Source: Erwinia sp. S63
GTDB lineage: Bacteria; Pseudomonadota; Gammaproteobacteria; Enterobacterales; Enterobacteriaceae
NCBI RefSeq assembly: GCF_016625195.1
Contig: NZ_JACVUP010000006.1
Span: forward strand, 1-64,000
Reading direction: 5' to 3'
DNA: 64,000 nucleotides
In this document: one piece after another, positions 31,413 to 40,484 of the stretch
How the letters are laid out: each line of letters starts with the position of its first letter
How positions within the stretch are numbered: the first letter of the stretch is position 1
Notes under the pieces: model-generated
Told to the model about the DNA's origin: nothing
Seen by the model: the letters and a program-made list of their open reading frames with translations, nothing else
Database searches by the model: none
Translations under genes and position numbers: made by a program

Positions 31413-33860
31413 ATGAATGCACCTTTCACCTATGCCTCACCCACGTTAACGGTTGACGCACTGAAGCACTCAATCGCCTATAAACTGATGTTTACTATTG
31501 GTAAAGACCCGTCGATCGCCAATCAGCATGAGTGGCTTAACGCCGCCTTGCTGGCGGTGCGCGATCGCATGGTGGAACGCTGGCTGCGCTCCAGCCGTGC
31601 GCAGTTGTCGCAGGATGTGCGTCAGGTTTACTACCTGTCGATGGAGTTCCTGATGGGACGCACGCTGGGCAATGCATTGCTGGCGATGGGTATCTATGAT
31701 GATCTCAATCAGGCGCTGGATGAGATGGGGCTCGACCTCAGCGAACTGATGGACGAAGAGAACGATCCGGGGCTCGGCAATGGCGGCCTGGGTCGTTTAG
31801 CGGCGTGTTTCCTTGACTCGCTCGCCACCCTCGGCTTGCCGGGACGCGGTTACGGCATTCGCTACGATTACGGCATGTTCAAGCAGAATATTGTCGACGG
31901 TCAGCAGCGTGAGTCGCCGGATTACTGGCTGGAATACGGCAATCCGTGGGAGTTCCAGCGCTTCAATACCCGCTACAAAGTTCGCTTCGGCGGCCGCTTG
32001 CAACATGAAGGTGCGCGCGTACGCTGGTTAGAGACCGAAGAGATTATTGCGGCGGCTTACGATCAAATAATTCCCGGTTTTGATACCGATGCCACCAACA
32101 CGTTGCGCTTGTGGAGTGCGCAGGCCAGCAATGAGATCAACCTCGGCAAGTTTAACCAGGGTGATTACTTTGCGGCGGTGGAAGATAAAAACCACTCAGA
32201 GAACGTGTCGCGCGTACTCTATCCGGATGACTCTACCGACTCTGGCCGTGAACTGCGTTTGCGTCAGGAGTATTTCCTCGTCTCGGCCACGGTGCAGGAT
32301 ATTTTGAGTCGCCACTGGCAAATGCATGAAACCTGGGACAACCTGGCGGATAAAATTGCTATCCACCTCAATGATACCCACCCGGTTTTAGCCATCCCTG
32401 AACTGATGCGCTTGTTGATCGATGAGCACAAATTCAGCTGGGATGATGCTTTCGAAGTGACCTGTCAGGTGTTCTCGTACACCAACCACACATTGATGAG
32501 TGAAGCGCTGGAGACCTGGCCAGTGGACATGTTCGGCAAGATCCTGCCGCGCCATCTCAGCATCGTGTTTGAAATCAACGATTACTTCCTGAAAACCATT
32601 CAGGAATACTATCCGGACGATTGGGATTTGATGTCGCGTATCTCGATCATCGACGAAAACAACGGCCGCAAGGTGCGCATGGCGTGGCTGGCGGTGGTAG
32701 TGAGCCACAAGGTGAATGGCGTTTCAGAGCTGCACTCCAATCTGATGGTGCAGTCGCTTTTTGCTGATTTTGCGCGCCTGTTCCCGGGACGTTTCTGTAA
32801 TAAAACCAATGGCGTGACGCCGCGTCGCTGGCTGGCGCTGGCTAACCCGGCGCTTTCTGATGTGCTGGATGAGACCATCGGCCGCACCTGGCGTACCGAT
32901 CTCAGTCAGCTGAGTGAACTGACGCCGCACATTGATTACCCGGCCTTTATCGAGCAAATTTCCGACGCCAAATTCGCCAATAAAAAACGTCTGGCGGATT
33001 GGGTGGCGAAGAACATGGATATCGTGCTGGATCCGCATGCGCTGTTTGATGTGCAGATCAAACGTATCCATGAATATAAGCGTCAGTTGCTTAACGTGCT
33101 GCACGTCATCACCCGTTATAACCGCATCAAAGCCGATCCCACTGCGGATTGGGTGCCGCGCGTCAATATCTTCGCCGGTAAAGCGGCGTCGGCCTATTAC
33201 GTAGCGAAGCACATCATCCATTTGATCAACGACGTTGCCAACGTGATCAACAACGATCCGCAGGTGAAGAACAAGCTGAAGGTGGTGTTTATTCCTAACT
33301 ACAGCGTGAGCCTGGCGCAGATCATTATTCCGGCGGCGGATCTGTCCGAGCAGATCTCTACGGCGGGTACCGAGGCATCGGGCACCAGTAATATGAAGTT
33401 TGCGCTGAATGGCGCGTTGACGATTGGTACGCTGGATGGCGCGAACGTTGAGATGCGCGAGCATGTGGGTGCGGAGAATATCTTTATCTTCGGCAACACC
33501 ACGCCGCAGGTCGAGCAACTGCGCAAGGATGGCTACAACCCGCGTAAATATTATGAGGAAGATGCCGAACTGCACCAGGCACTGACGCAAATTGCCAGCG
33601 GTGCATTCAGTCCGGGTGAACCGGGTCGTTATCGTAATCTGTTTGATGCGTTAGTGAATTTCGGCGATCACTATCAACTGCTGGCCGATTATCGCAGCTA
33701 TGTGGATGCGCAGGATAAGGTGGACAAGCTCTATCGTCAGCCAGATGAGTGGCAGCGCCGTGCGGCATTGAATATCGCCAATATGGGCTACTTCTCAGCA
33801 GACAGGACGATTCAGGAGTACGCGGACGAGATTTGGCATATTTCGCCGGTGAGATTGTAA
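31413..33860 (+). CDS. glgP: Glycogen phosphorylase
   Basis: Releases glucose-1-phosphate from glycogen using a pyridoxal-phosphate cofactor. It is 815 residues, as in E. coli. The PLP attachment site [14 protein letters not shown] places the lysine at residue 662. The N-terminal half carries [17 protein letters not shown] and [17 protein letters not shown], both typical of the family. GlgP rather than MalP is indicated by its place as the last gene of glgBXCAP, 21 nt after glgA. Confidence 0.98.
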   Translation: MNAPFTYASPTLTVDALKHSIAYKLMFTIGKDPSIANQHEWLNAALLAVRDRMVERWLRSSRAQLSQDVRQVYYLSMEFLMGRTLGNALLAMGIYDDLNQALDEMGLDLSELMDEENDPGLGNGGLGRLAACFLDSLATLGLPGRGYGIRYDYGMFKQNIVDGQQRESPDYWLEYGNPWEFQRFNTRYKVRFGGRLQHEGARVRWLETEEIIAAAYDQIIPGFDTDATNTLRLWSAQASNEINLGKFNQGDYFAAVEDKNHSENVSRVLYPDDSTDSGRELRLRQEYFLVSATVQDILSRHWQMHETWDNLADKIAIHLNDTHPVLAIPELMRLLIDEHKFSWDDAFEVTCQVFSYTNHTLMSEALETWPVDMFGKILPRHLSIVFEINDYFLKTIQEYYPDDWDLMSRISIIDENNGRKVRMAWLAVVVSHKVNGVSELHSNLMVQSLFADFARLFPGRFCNKTNGVTPRRWLALANPALSDVLDETIGRTWRTDLSQLSELTPHIDYPAFIEQISDAKFANKKRLADWVAKNMDIVLDPHALFDVQIKRIHEYKRQLLNVLHVITRYNRIKADPTADWVPRVNIFAGKAASAYYVAKHIIHLINDVANVINNDPQVKNKLKVVFIPNYSVSLAQIIIPAADLSEQISTAGTEASGTSNMKFALNGALTIGTLDGANVEMREHVGAENIFIFGNTTPQVEQLRKDGYNPRKYYEEDAELHQALTQIASGAFSPGEPGRYRNLFDALVNFGDHYQLLADYRSYVDAQDKVDKLYRQPDEWQRRAALNIANMGYFSADRTIQEYADEIWHISPVRL

Positions 33861-33870
33861 GGTATGAAAT

Positions 33871-33940
33871 GGGTCGCCATTGAAGGCGACCCTGAACGCA
33901 TTGGATGAGATTTTCGAAGGGTGCGCTTTTATGCGCACCT
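33871..33940. repeat. Two-hairpin intergenic repeat after glgP
   Basis: GGGTCGCC-ATTGAA-GGCGACCC is followed after 26 nt by GGTGCGC-TTTT-ATGCGCACC. It lies between converging glgP and dcrB and matches the layout after metH. It may protect or end both transcripts; neither hairpin has a clean T tract. Confidence 0.7.
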
Positions 33941-33948
33941 GTAAAGCA

Positions 33949-34506
33949 TTACTTGAGAGTGATGCTTTTCACGATCGCATCAGCATCGCTCTGCGCCTGC
34001 TGCTGATTGTCGGCTGGCAGAGTGATCTGCAGGGTCAGCAATTTGCCATCCACTTTTGCCAGAATCACGGAAGACCATGAGGTTTGGTTGTTGGCCGAAA
34101 TCACGGTATCCAGCTGCTGAGCAGGCTGATCTTTCAGCGTCACCGCTTTATTGGAAACGACCTGCAACTGCGGATCGCGACCGCGCTGCTGCTGCTCCAG
34201 ACGCTGTGACAGTGCATCCAGTGCTTCGTTGGTCGGATCGCCCGCAATCACGATAATCGCGCGCTGGCCGGTTTCATCGGCGTACACATGCATATTGGTA
34301 GATTCAGAACCGAGTTTACCGCTCTTATCTGACATGCCCGCCGGCAGACTGAAGCTCAGCTTGCCGTCCATCAGGTTCACCGTCTGGGCTGACTGGCTGG
34401 CGCTGGCACCGTTGCTGCCTGCCGCCGCATCTTCTTTCTTCTGATCACAGGCCGCAAGGCCTAACACCAACAAACCAATACCCGCATATTTCACTAAGTT
34501 ACGCAT
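33949..34506 (-). CDS. dcrB: DcrB lipoprotein
   Basis: Start at the ATG at 34506 with AAGGGA upstream gives 185 residues, the E. coli length, beginning MRNLVKYAGIGLLVLGLAAC with a clear lipobox (LAAC, Cys20). A longer frame to 34578 is not supported. The conserved blocks DGKLSFSLPAGM and QQRGRDPQLQVVSNKAV match DcrB. E. coli DcrB is needed for phage C1/C6 DNA entry and affects envelope lipoprotein maturation. Next to yhhQ as in E. coli. Confidence 0.95.
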   Translation of the reverse strand: MRNLVKYAGIGLLVLGLAACDQKKEDAAAGSNGASASQSAQTVNLMDGKLSFSLPAGMSDKSGKLGSESTNMHVYADETGQRAIIVIAGDPTNEALDALSQRLEQQQRGRDPQLQVVSNKAVTLKDQPAQQLDTVISANNQTSWSSVILAKVDGKLLTLQITLPADNQQQAQSDADAIVKSITLK

Positions 34507-34631
34507 TCTTTTCCCTTTGATGATTCCAGTCAGGTGCTTTCTACCCGGTATAAAAACGGAATCGGCGGTCAAAAGCAACCGCCGGTTTGTCAGGAAATCT
34601 TAGCGCGCTGCGGCGTTTCGTCTATGTGTAA

Positions 34632-35297
34632 TTAGCCGAAATTGATCTGACGCTGTGTTGAGCGCTCTGCCAGACGTTTCAGCAGGCTGTTCAGCAACAC
34701 ACCGTAAGCAGGCAGGAAGAAAATCATGCAGATCAGCACTTTGAAGCTGTAATCCACCAGGGCGATCTCCACCCAATGCGCGGCCATAAACGGGTCCGGA
34801 CTCTTGTAGAAGGCGATGAAAAAGAAGGCCATGGTATCGCTGATATTACCGAGGAACATGGCGGATGCCGGGGCGATCCACCACTGCGGTAAACGACGCA
34901 AACGGTTAAAAACGTGGATATCCAGAATCTGACCGAGCGCATAAGCCATAAAGCTGGCGCTGGCGATACGCGCGACAAACAGGTTCACCTGCTCCAGCGA
35001 TGCCCATCCCTGCCATTCGCCCTGGTAAAACACACAGGACACGACGTAAGAGATAAACAGCGCCGGGATCATCACCGCCAGAATAATGCGGCGGGCTAAT
35101 GGCGCGCCAAAGATGCGCACGGTGAGATCGGTAGCGAGGAAGATAAATGGAAAACTAAACGCACCCCAGGTGGTATGGAAGCCGAAGATAGAAACCGGCA
35201 GCTGTACCAGATAGTTACTGGAGGTGATCACCAGCAGATGGAATAGCGATAGCCAAAACAGCGCATGCATGCGCTGACGTGCAGAGAAATCAATCAT
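34632..35297 (-). CDS. yhhQ: Queuosine precursor transporter
   Basis: Inner-membrane protein that imports the queuosine precursors preQ0/preQ1 (VUT family). I take the ATG at 35297, preceded by AAAGG, giving 221 residues, exactly the E. coli length. A longer frame starting at 35393 runs back into an ERIC element. About six membrane segments; ITSSNYLVQLPVSIFGFHTT and FIFLATDLTVRIFG are signature blocks. Confidence 0.95.
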   Translation of the reverse strand: MIDFSARQRMHALFWLSLFHLLVITSSNYLVQLPVSIFGFHTTWGAFSFPFIFLATDLTVRIFGAPLARRIILAVMIPALFISYVVSCVFYQGEWQGWASLEQVNLFVARIASASFMAYALGQILDIHVFNRLRRLPQWWIAPASAMFLGNISDTMAFFFIAFYKSPDPFMAAHWVEIALVDYSFKVLICMIFFLPAYGVLLNSLLKRLAERSTQRQINFG

Positions 35298-35336
35298 GTC
35301 TGACCTTTTTGAGTAATGGGGTGAGGGAACCCAACA

Positions 35337-35461
35337 ATCCTCTTCATACTTCGCGTTGTAGCTGCGTTGGCTGCGTTCGCGTACCCCAGTCACTTACTTG
35401 TGTAAGCTCCTGGGGATACACGCCCTTGCCGCCTTGCTAAAACGCGAATTATTTCGAGGAT
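35337..35461. repeat. ERIC element
   Basis: About 125 nt with inverted ends ATCCTC...GAGGAT. The centre holds CCCCAGTCACTTACTT and GTAAGCTCCTGGGGAT, the conserved core used to define Enterobacterial Repetitive Intergenic Consensus sequences. The outer arms TACTTCGCGTTGTAGCTGCG and CTTGCTAAAACGCGAATT pair imperfectly. It lies in the yhhQ upstream region between divergent yhhQ and tusA and will be transcribed if either promoter lies outside it. Confidence 0.93.
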
Positions 35462-35604
35462 TAAACAATTTGGTAAAAAAACGGCGGCATCTTAGCGCGT
35501 TGCGCAATTAATGCAATGGTTAATTTTAACGCAATCGTTATCGCCTTGCGCTGTGTATTTTGCGCGCTAGAATGAGCGCCCACCTTGAATGAAGACAGAG
35601 AATC

Positions 35605-35853
35605 ATGAGCGATCCCTTTTCTGCGCCGGACCACACGCTTGATGCCCTTGGCCTGCGCTGCCCTGAGCCGGTAATGATGGTGCGCAAAACCGTGCGCACC
35701 ATGCAGGCGGGCGAAACCTTGCTGATCATTGCTGACGATCCGGCCACCACGCGTGATATCCCCGGTTTCTGCCGCTTTATGGAACATCAGCTGCTGGCAC
35801 AGCAGACGGAAACGCTGCCGTACCAGTATCTGATTCAGAAAGGCGCGGCTTAA
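35605..35853 (+). CDS. tusA: Sulfurtransferase TusA
   Basis: Takes persulfide sulfur from IscS and passes it to TusBCD for 2-thiouridine synthesis at tRNA wobble positions. It has 82 residues (E. coli 81). Cys19 in [14 protein letters not shown] is the sulfur carrier, and the block [14 protein letters not shown] is diagnostic. The stop overlaps the zntA stop tail-to-tail in TTAA. Diverges from yhhQ. Confidence 0.97.
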   Translation: MSDPFSAPDHTLDALGLRCPEPVMMVRKTVRTMQAGETLLIIADDPATTRDIPGFCRFMEHQLLAQQTETLPYQYLIQKGAA

Positions 35854-38126
35854 CGCCGACGCAGTAATCGCAAGGCGTTGGCCGTGACCAGCGCCGTCGC
35901 GCCTGAATCTGCCAGCACCGCCAGCCACAAACCGGTAAACCCGAGCAGCGTGGTGACGAGGAAAATCCCCTTCAGCCCCAGCGCAATGGCGATGTTCTGA
36001 CGGATAATCGCACGCGTGCGGCGGGCCAGCGCCACGGTACGCGGCAGAATCGCCAGACGGTTTTGCGTCAGTGCGGCGTCGGCGGCTTCCAGCGCGACGT
36101 CGGTGCCGCTGCCCATCGCGATGCCAATCGTGGCCGCTTTCATCGCCGGGGCGTCATTAATGCCATCGCCCACCATCGCCAGTGATTGCTGCTCTCCCAG
36201 TGTGCGCACCGCCGCCACTTTATCGGCAGGCAACAGCCCGGCGCGATAATCGATATTGAGTTCAGCTGCAATCGCCGCCGCTGCACGCGGGTTATCACCG
36301 GTCAACATCAGGCTATTAATGCCCATCGCTTGCAACTGCGCCAGCGCCGTAACGGCTTCCTCACGCAGCTGATCCTGCAACGCCAGGGTGCCCAACACCG
36401 TCTCATCCTGCAACAGCACTACTACGGTTTTACCTTGTGCTTCGCGTTGCGCTATCGCCTGCTGCTGATCGACCGTGAGCGTGGTGGCATCGCGTGGTGC
36501 CAGCAGCTGATAGGTCACGCCATCAATCTGCGCCCGAATGCCGCTGCCAGCCAGCGTTTGCTGCTGCCGGGCGTGCGGTAGCCTGAGCTGGCGCTTTTCG
36601 GCCTCGCGCACGATGGCGATCGCCAATGGATGGCTGGAACCTTGTTCGACTGCCGCCGCAATGCTCAGCAGTGCATTTGCTTCCATCGCACTGAAAGATT
36701 CGACCTCGGTCACCTGCGGTTTACCCAGTGTGAGGGTGCCGGTTTTATCGAATGCCATGGTCTGGATGCGGCTGAGACGTTCCAGCGCGGCGCCACCTTT
36801 GATCAGGGCGCCCTGTCGCGCGGCCGCCGCTAAGCCAGAGGTGATCGCGGCGGGTGTTGATATCACCAGCGCACAAGGGCAACCAATCAACAGCAGCGTC
36901 AGGCCTTTATAAATCCACGGCAACCAGGCCGCCCCTGCCAGTAGTGGCGGTAGCGCCATTACCAGCAGCGCCAGCAGCATAATGGCGGGTGTATAGATGC
37001 GGCTGAAGCGATCGATAAAGCGCTCAACCGGTGCACGGTGGCTTTCGGCTTCTTCTATGAGCTGCAGGATGCGATCAATCGCGCTCTGGCCAGGTTGAGA
37101 GATCACTTTCAGCGTGACCAGGCGATCCACGCTGGTCGCGCCCGCCATCACTGCTTCGCCCGGCTGACGCGCAACCGGCACCGATTCACCGGTCAGTGCG
37201 CTTTCATCAAAGCTGGCGCTGAGGTTCAGCAGCTCACCATCGGCCGGTAAACGTCCGCCGGCCGCGACTTCAATCCTATCGCCGGGACGTAAGTCTGTCA
37301 GCGCCACTTGCTCACGCTGAGTGCCGTTCAAACGCGTCGCGGTATCGGGACGCAGCGCCATTAACGCGGTCACACCGCGACGAGCACGTGAAGCGGCGTA
37401 AGATTCCAGACGTTCGCCCAGCTGGAACAGCAGCAGCACCATGGCTGCTTCAGCGTGCGCGCCAATCACTAATGCGCCGGCGGCGGCAAGGGTCATCAGC
37501 GTTTCAATACTGAACGGGGAACCGCTGCGCAGCAGTTTCCAGGCGCTCAGTGCAATCGGCGCTAAGCCGATCAGCGTGGTCACTACAAACAGGCGATCTC
37601 CCCAAAGCGGAGAAACCTGGCTCAGCAGCCAACTGGCGAGCATCAGCAGTGCCAGTAACAGTAAACTGGCATTTTCCTGCCAGCGGCGTTGAGGCGCGGG
37701 CTGAGATTGCGGGTCGGTTGAGGTCAGGGTAAAACCGACATTTTTGACGGCCTGTTCGATGGCCGGGCGAATATCCTGGTCGGCATCCACCACCAGTTTT
37801 TCACTGGCAAAAATCACGCGAGCGGTGCGCACCTGCGCCAGCTGTTGTACGGCACTTTCAATTTTTCGCGCGCAGCTGGGGCAATCCATACCGGCAATCT
37901 GCCAGCGGAATTGATGAGAGGTGGACGAGGGCCTGTCGCTTTCGGCGTCGCTTTCGCCGCCGGGACTGCCACTGTCGTTATCACAGCAGCCACAGCCACT
38001 TTCTGGTGTGGCGGGCAGGGCAGCCGAGATTTTTAGCGCAGAAGGCGATGCAGGGCGAATGCTGCACAGCGGCTGGAGTGTGCTGTGGGATTTCCCACAA
38101 CGGCATGAATGAGAATGAGCGTGCAT
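35850..38126 (-). CDS. zntA: Zn(II)/Cd(II)/Pb(II)-exporting P-type ATPase
   Basis: P1B-type ATPase exporting zinc, cadmium and lead. I choose the ATG at 38126, with GGAGG 4 nt upstream, giving 758 residues (E. coli 732). The N-terminus is rich in metal ligands: [13 protein letters not shown], then CGCC, then the heavy-metal-associated domain [11 protein letters not shown]. Other motifs: the membrane CPC in [12 protein letters not shown], the phosphorylation site DKTGTLTLG, and GDGINDAPA. The promoter upstream is of the ZntR type. The His/Cys-rich front is about 25 residues longer than in E. coli. Confidence 0.96.
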   Translation of the reverse strand: MHAHSHSCRCGKSHSTLQPLCSIRPASPSALKISAALPATPESGCGCCDNDSGSPGGESDAESDRPSSTSHQFRWQIAGMDCPSCARKIESAVQQLAQVRTARVIFASEKLVVDADQDIRPAIEQAVKNVGFTLTSTDPQSQPAPQRRWQENASLLLLALLMLASWLLSQVSPLWGDRLFVVTTLIGLAPIALSAWKLLRSGSPFSIETLMTLAAAGALVIGAHAEAAMVLLLFQLGERLESYAASRARRGVTALMALRPDTATRLNGTQREQVALTDLRPGDRIEVAAGGRLPADGELLNLSASFDESALTGESVPVARQPGEAVMAGATSVDRLVTLKVISQPGQSAIDRILQLIEEAESHRAPVERFIDRFSRIYTPAIMLLALLVMALPPLLAGAAWLPWIYKGLTLLLIGCPCALVISTPAAITSGLAAAARQGALIKGGAALERLSRIQTMAFDKTGTLTLGKPQVTEVESFSAMEANALLSIAAAVEQGSSHPLAIAIVREAEKRQLRLPHARQQQTLAGSGIRAQIDGVTYQLLAPRDATTLTVDQQQAIAQREAQGKTVVVLLQDETVLGTLALQDQLREEAVTALAQLQAMGINSLMLTGDNPRAAAAIAAELNIDYRAGLLPADKVAAVRTLGEQQSLAMVGDGINDAPAMKAATIGIAMGSGTDVALEAADAALTQNRLAILPRTVALARRTRAIIRQNIAIALGLKGIFLVTTLLGFTGLWLAVLADSGATALVTANALRLLRRR

Positions 38127-38167
38127 ATGACCTCCGGGATCAATGCGGGCCACTGCCCGCATCTCGA

Positions 38168-38199
38168 ATGCTACACTCTGGAGTCAACTCCAGAGTCAA
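38168..38199 (-). promoter_or_regulatory. ZntR-type promoter of zntA
   Basis: On the minus strand TTGACT and TAGCAT are separated by exactly 20 nt, the long spacer of MerR-family promoters. The spacer is filled by a near-perfect palindrome of 22 bp at 38175-38196 (ACTCTGGAGTC / AACTCCAGAGT), nearly identical to the E. coli zntA operator. Zinc-bound ZntR should untwist this promoter. zntR itself is not in the window. Confidence 0.93.
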
Positions 38200-38218
38200 G
38201 CAAAAGGTCATCTTTTCT

Positions 38219-38848
38219 TCAATACAGCCACAGTGAACGCACAATCATAAAATGACCGGCGAAGTAACAGGCCGCAACAATGGCGCTATCGGCACTGAAA
38301 CGGCGGCGATAATGGGTGATAAACCAGACAATATTGCCTAACAGCAGCAATCCTGCGCCGACCAGCAGTGAGAAGCTGTAATCGGTCGGACGGAAGAAGT
38401 AATTCTCTGCCGCCATCCAGTTCATCACCAACGTCATACCAATCAGGGTACAGATTGGCCAGCGCAAATCCTCCAGCTTCGACCAAATCACGCCAATCAC
38501 TACCGCGCCTATCACCAGCAGCGTCACCGGAATCGGCCAGAAGAAACTCATGGTCATGTGGGCAGCAAAGCTGATGGTGTAGAGCAGATGTGACAGGAAG
38601 AATGCGCCCAGCGCATAGAGCATTTGCTGGCGAGGCAGTAACGTCAGCGCATCGCCCACCAGGGTAGCAATCAGACCGGCCAGAATCAGGTAATCGGTGG
38701 TATTGAGTGTGGGCGCTTGCCAGGCCCAGGCGACCAGCAACAGCAAGGTAACAGGTTTGAACAGCCAGCGTTGCCACTGTGGGCCACGGTATGAAGCATC
38801 AACGTACAGCCAACCGGAAAAAAGTACGGCAAGGAAAGACCAAAGCAT
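38219..38848 (-). CDS. yhhN: YhhN, TMEM86/lysoplasmalogenase-family membrane protein
   Basis: 209 residues (E. coli 208), about seven or eight membrane segments, no signal peptide. Motifs [31 protein letters not shown] and the C-terminal [13 protein letters not shown] are typical of the YhhN family. Animal TMEM86B has lysoplasmalogenase activity; the bacterial role is not established. AAGGGAG 5 nt upstream supports the start. It diverges from yhhM and precedes zntA, from which it is separated only by the zntA promoter. Confidence 0.93.
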   Translation of the reverse strand: MLWSFLAVLFSGWLYVDASYRGPQWQRWLFKPVTLLLLVAWAWQAPTLNTTDYLILAGLIATLVGDALTLLPRQQMLYALGAFFLSHLLYTISFAAHMTMSFFWPIPVTLLVIGAVVIGVIWSKLEDLRWPICTLIGMTLVMNWMAAENYFFRPTDYSFSLLVGAGLLLLGNIVWFITHYRRRFSADSAIVAACYFAGHFMIVRSLWLY

Positions 38849-39011
38849 GTTTTCTCCCTTTTCTGAACGCGACGTCCAGAGTCATGAATTTTCCCAAAAT
38901 CGCGATCTCAGTGTAAGTTACCGGCGACGAATGTGACAATCGGTCAACTCTGGTTGTATGCTTTGTCGTCTTTTTACTGTTCCGACACTAACGCAAAGCG
39001 CGAGAGAAATC

Positions 39012-39368
39012 ATGAGCAAACCACCGCTAATCTTTTTCATCGTTCTGGCGATTATTGCCGTTTTGGCGACCCGTCAGTTTATTAAGCAACGCCGTGAAAC
39101 CGCGGTAAATGATGCTTCACCGGTTCGCTCACTGAGTGTTGAAGTGAAAACCAAACGTGAGTTCCCCTCGCCCAATCGCCGTTCGCGTCAGCGTGAAGAG
39201 ATTGTGGCGGAAGATATGAAGTATGAAGCCTGGTTCCACCCGCTCAATGGGGCGAGTGATATCAAAGTGGTGGTGAGCGCCAATGACTACCATCACATTG
39301 ATAAGGGCGCGAAAGGGGAGTTAAAAATGCAGGGCAGTCGCTTTGTCAGTTTTACGCCCGCGCAATAA
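39012..39368 (+). CDS. yhhM: YhhM, DUF2500 membrane-anchored protein
   Basis: The start at 39012 gives 118 residues (E. coli 119): one N-terminal membrane anchor (LIFFIVLAIIAVLATRQFI) and a short domain with KYEAWFHPLNG and KGAKGELKMQGSRFVSF. Function is unknown. An upstream extension to 38958 lacks family resemblance. It diverges from yhhN. Confidence 0.9.
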   Translation: MSKPPLIFFIVLAIIAVLATRQFIKQRRETAVNDASPVRSLSVEVKTKREFPSPNRRSRQREEIVAEDMKYEAWFHPLNGASDIKVVVSANDYHHIDKGAKGELKMQGSRFVSFTPAQ

Positions 39369-39395
39369 AATGGGCCGCTGCCGCGGCCCATATCG

Positions 39396-39665
39396 TTACA
39401 TCTTCGGATAATGCTTCTTCTGCCACGCCAGCAGTTCAAACACACCAAAAAAGAAAATCTTCGCTTGTGTGACACCACTGAGTTTTGGCGCCTCTTTCGG
39501 TTGGGTAGCGCGCAGCAACACCAGCTGCAAGCCGTGCATAATCACCATAAAGAACAGTGCCACATGCACAAAGTAGCGCAGCGGTGTCGGGAAAGGGTGC
39601 ACCAGATTCAGCAGCAGAAATGCCCAGACGCAAATCATCAGTAATCGTCCCAGATTAAGCCACAT
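39396..39665 (-). CDS. yhhL: YhhL, DUF1145 membrane protein
   Basis: 89 residues, the E. coli length, from the ATG at 39665 with GGAG 7 nt upstream. Two or three membrane segments, with LNLVHPFPTPLRYFVHVALFF and the C-terminal FFGVFELLAWQKKH typical of DUF1145. It overlaps the 3' end of rsmD by 11 nt and is probably co-transcribed. Function unknown. A longer frame to 39776 would overlap rsmD by over 100 nt and is not credible. Confidence 0.9.
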   Translation of the reverse strand: MWLNLGRLLMICVWAFLLLNLVHPFPTPLRYFVHVALFFMVIMHGLQLVLLRATQPKEAPKLSGVTQAKIFFFGVFELLAWQKKHYPKM

Positions 39666-40254
39666 CTTGCGTCTCCTGTTGGCGTTGATAAAGGCGATAA
39701 GCCACCTGACCGGCAATTTTCTCGCGATATAAATCCCAGTTAGCGGGCGCCACTGGCGTGCCGTGCTCCACTTCACTTTCGACGTAAATCAGCGCGTTCT
39801 CCGCCAGCCAGCCATTGTTTTCCAGCAGCGTCAGCGTCTCCAGCAGCAAGCCTTTGCGGAATGGCGGATCAACAAACACCACATCGAACGGCTCACCCGG
39901 CTGGCTTAACCACTGCAGGGTATTGGTCTGCACGACTTTGCCTTGCGTCGCACGCAGGGTTTGCAGATTCTGCGACAGCTGCTGGGCAACGGAACGTTCC
40001 ATCTCAAGCAGCGTAGCAGACGCCGCATAGCGTGACAGTGCTTCCAGCCCGAGCGCACCGCTGCCGGCGAAGCAATCGAGGCAGCGCGCTTCCTGAATGT
40101 CCGGCGCTAACCAGTTAAACAGGGTTTCACGCACGCGATCGGTGGTAGGACGCAGGCCTGCGCTATCCGGCACCGGTAATTTGCGGCCGCGCCACTGTCC
40201 GCCAATGATACGAATCTGGCCAGCGGCGCCGCTGCTGCGGGGGGATTTACTCAT
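39655..40254 (-). CDS. rsmD: 16S rRNA (guanine(966)-N2)-methyltransferase
   Basis: Methylates G966 of 16S rRNA in the 30S subunit. It has 199 residues from the ATG at 40254 (E. coli 198); a GTG three codons earlier is possible. Motifs: RIIGGQWRGRKLPVPDS, the S-adenosylmethionine site CLDCFAGSGALGLEALSR, and the catalytic VFVDPPF. Diverges from ftsY, as in E. coli. Confidence 0.96.
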   Translation of the reverse strand: MSKSPRSSGAAGQIRIIGGQWRGRKLPVPDSAGLRPTTDRVRETLFNWLAPDIQEARCLDCFAGSGALGLEALSRYAASATLLEMERSVAQQLSQNLQTLRATQGKVVQTNTLQWLSQPGEPFDVVFVDPPFRKGLLLETLTLLENNGWLAENALIYVESEVEHGTPVAPANWDLYREKIAGQVAYRLYQRQQETQDVA

Positions 40255-40484
40255 TTCGCTCACAACTCGTCATAATTTGTTGCGTAGTTTAACGGGCGTG
40301 GCAGGCAGAAGAAACGTAAAAAAGGGTGCTGTGGTGCGCTGGCTGGAAAGTGTTAGACTACTGAGTTGATATGGCGCGCGTAATTGCCTGATTTTTACGC
40401 CGCTCGCGAACAAAAAATTGAATTTTTTATCCCCTGGGAACAGCGTGCTACCGGGAATAAGCCATCGAGGAGTGTGGTTACACA

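Noticed and set aside
34507-34578. 24-codon extension of dcrB
   Set aside because: It would bury the lipoprotein signal peptide inside the protein. The ATG at 34506 has a ribosome binding site and gives the family length.
35298-35393. 32-codon extension of yhhQ
   Set aside because: It is translated ERIC sequence. The ATG at 35297 has AAAGG upstream and gives the family length.
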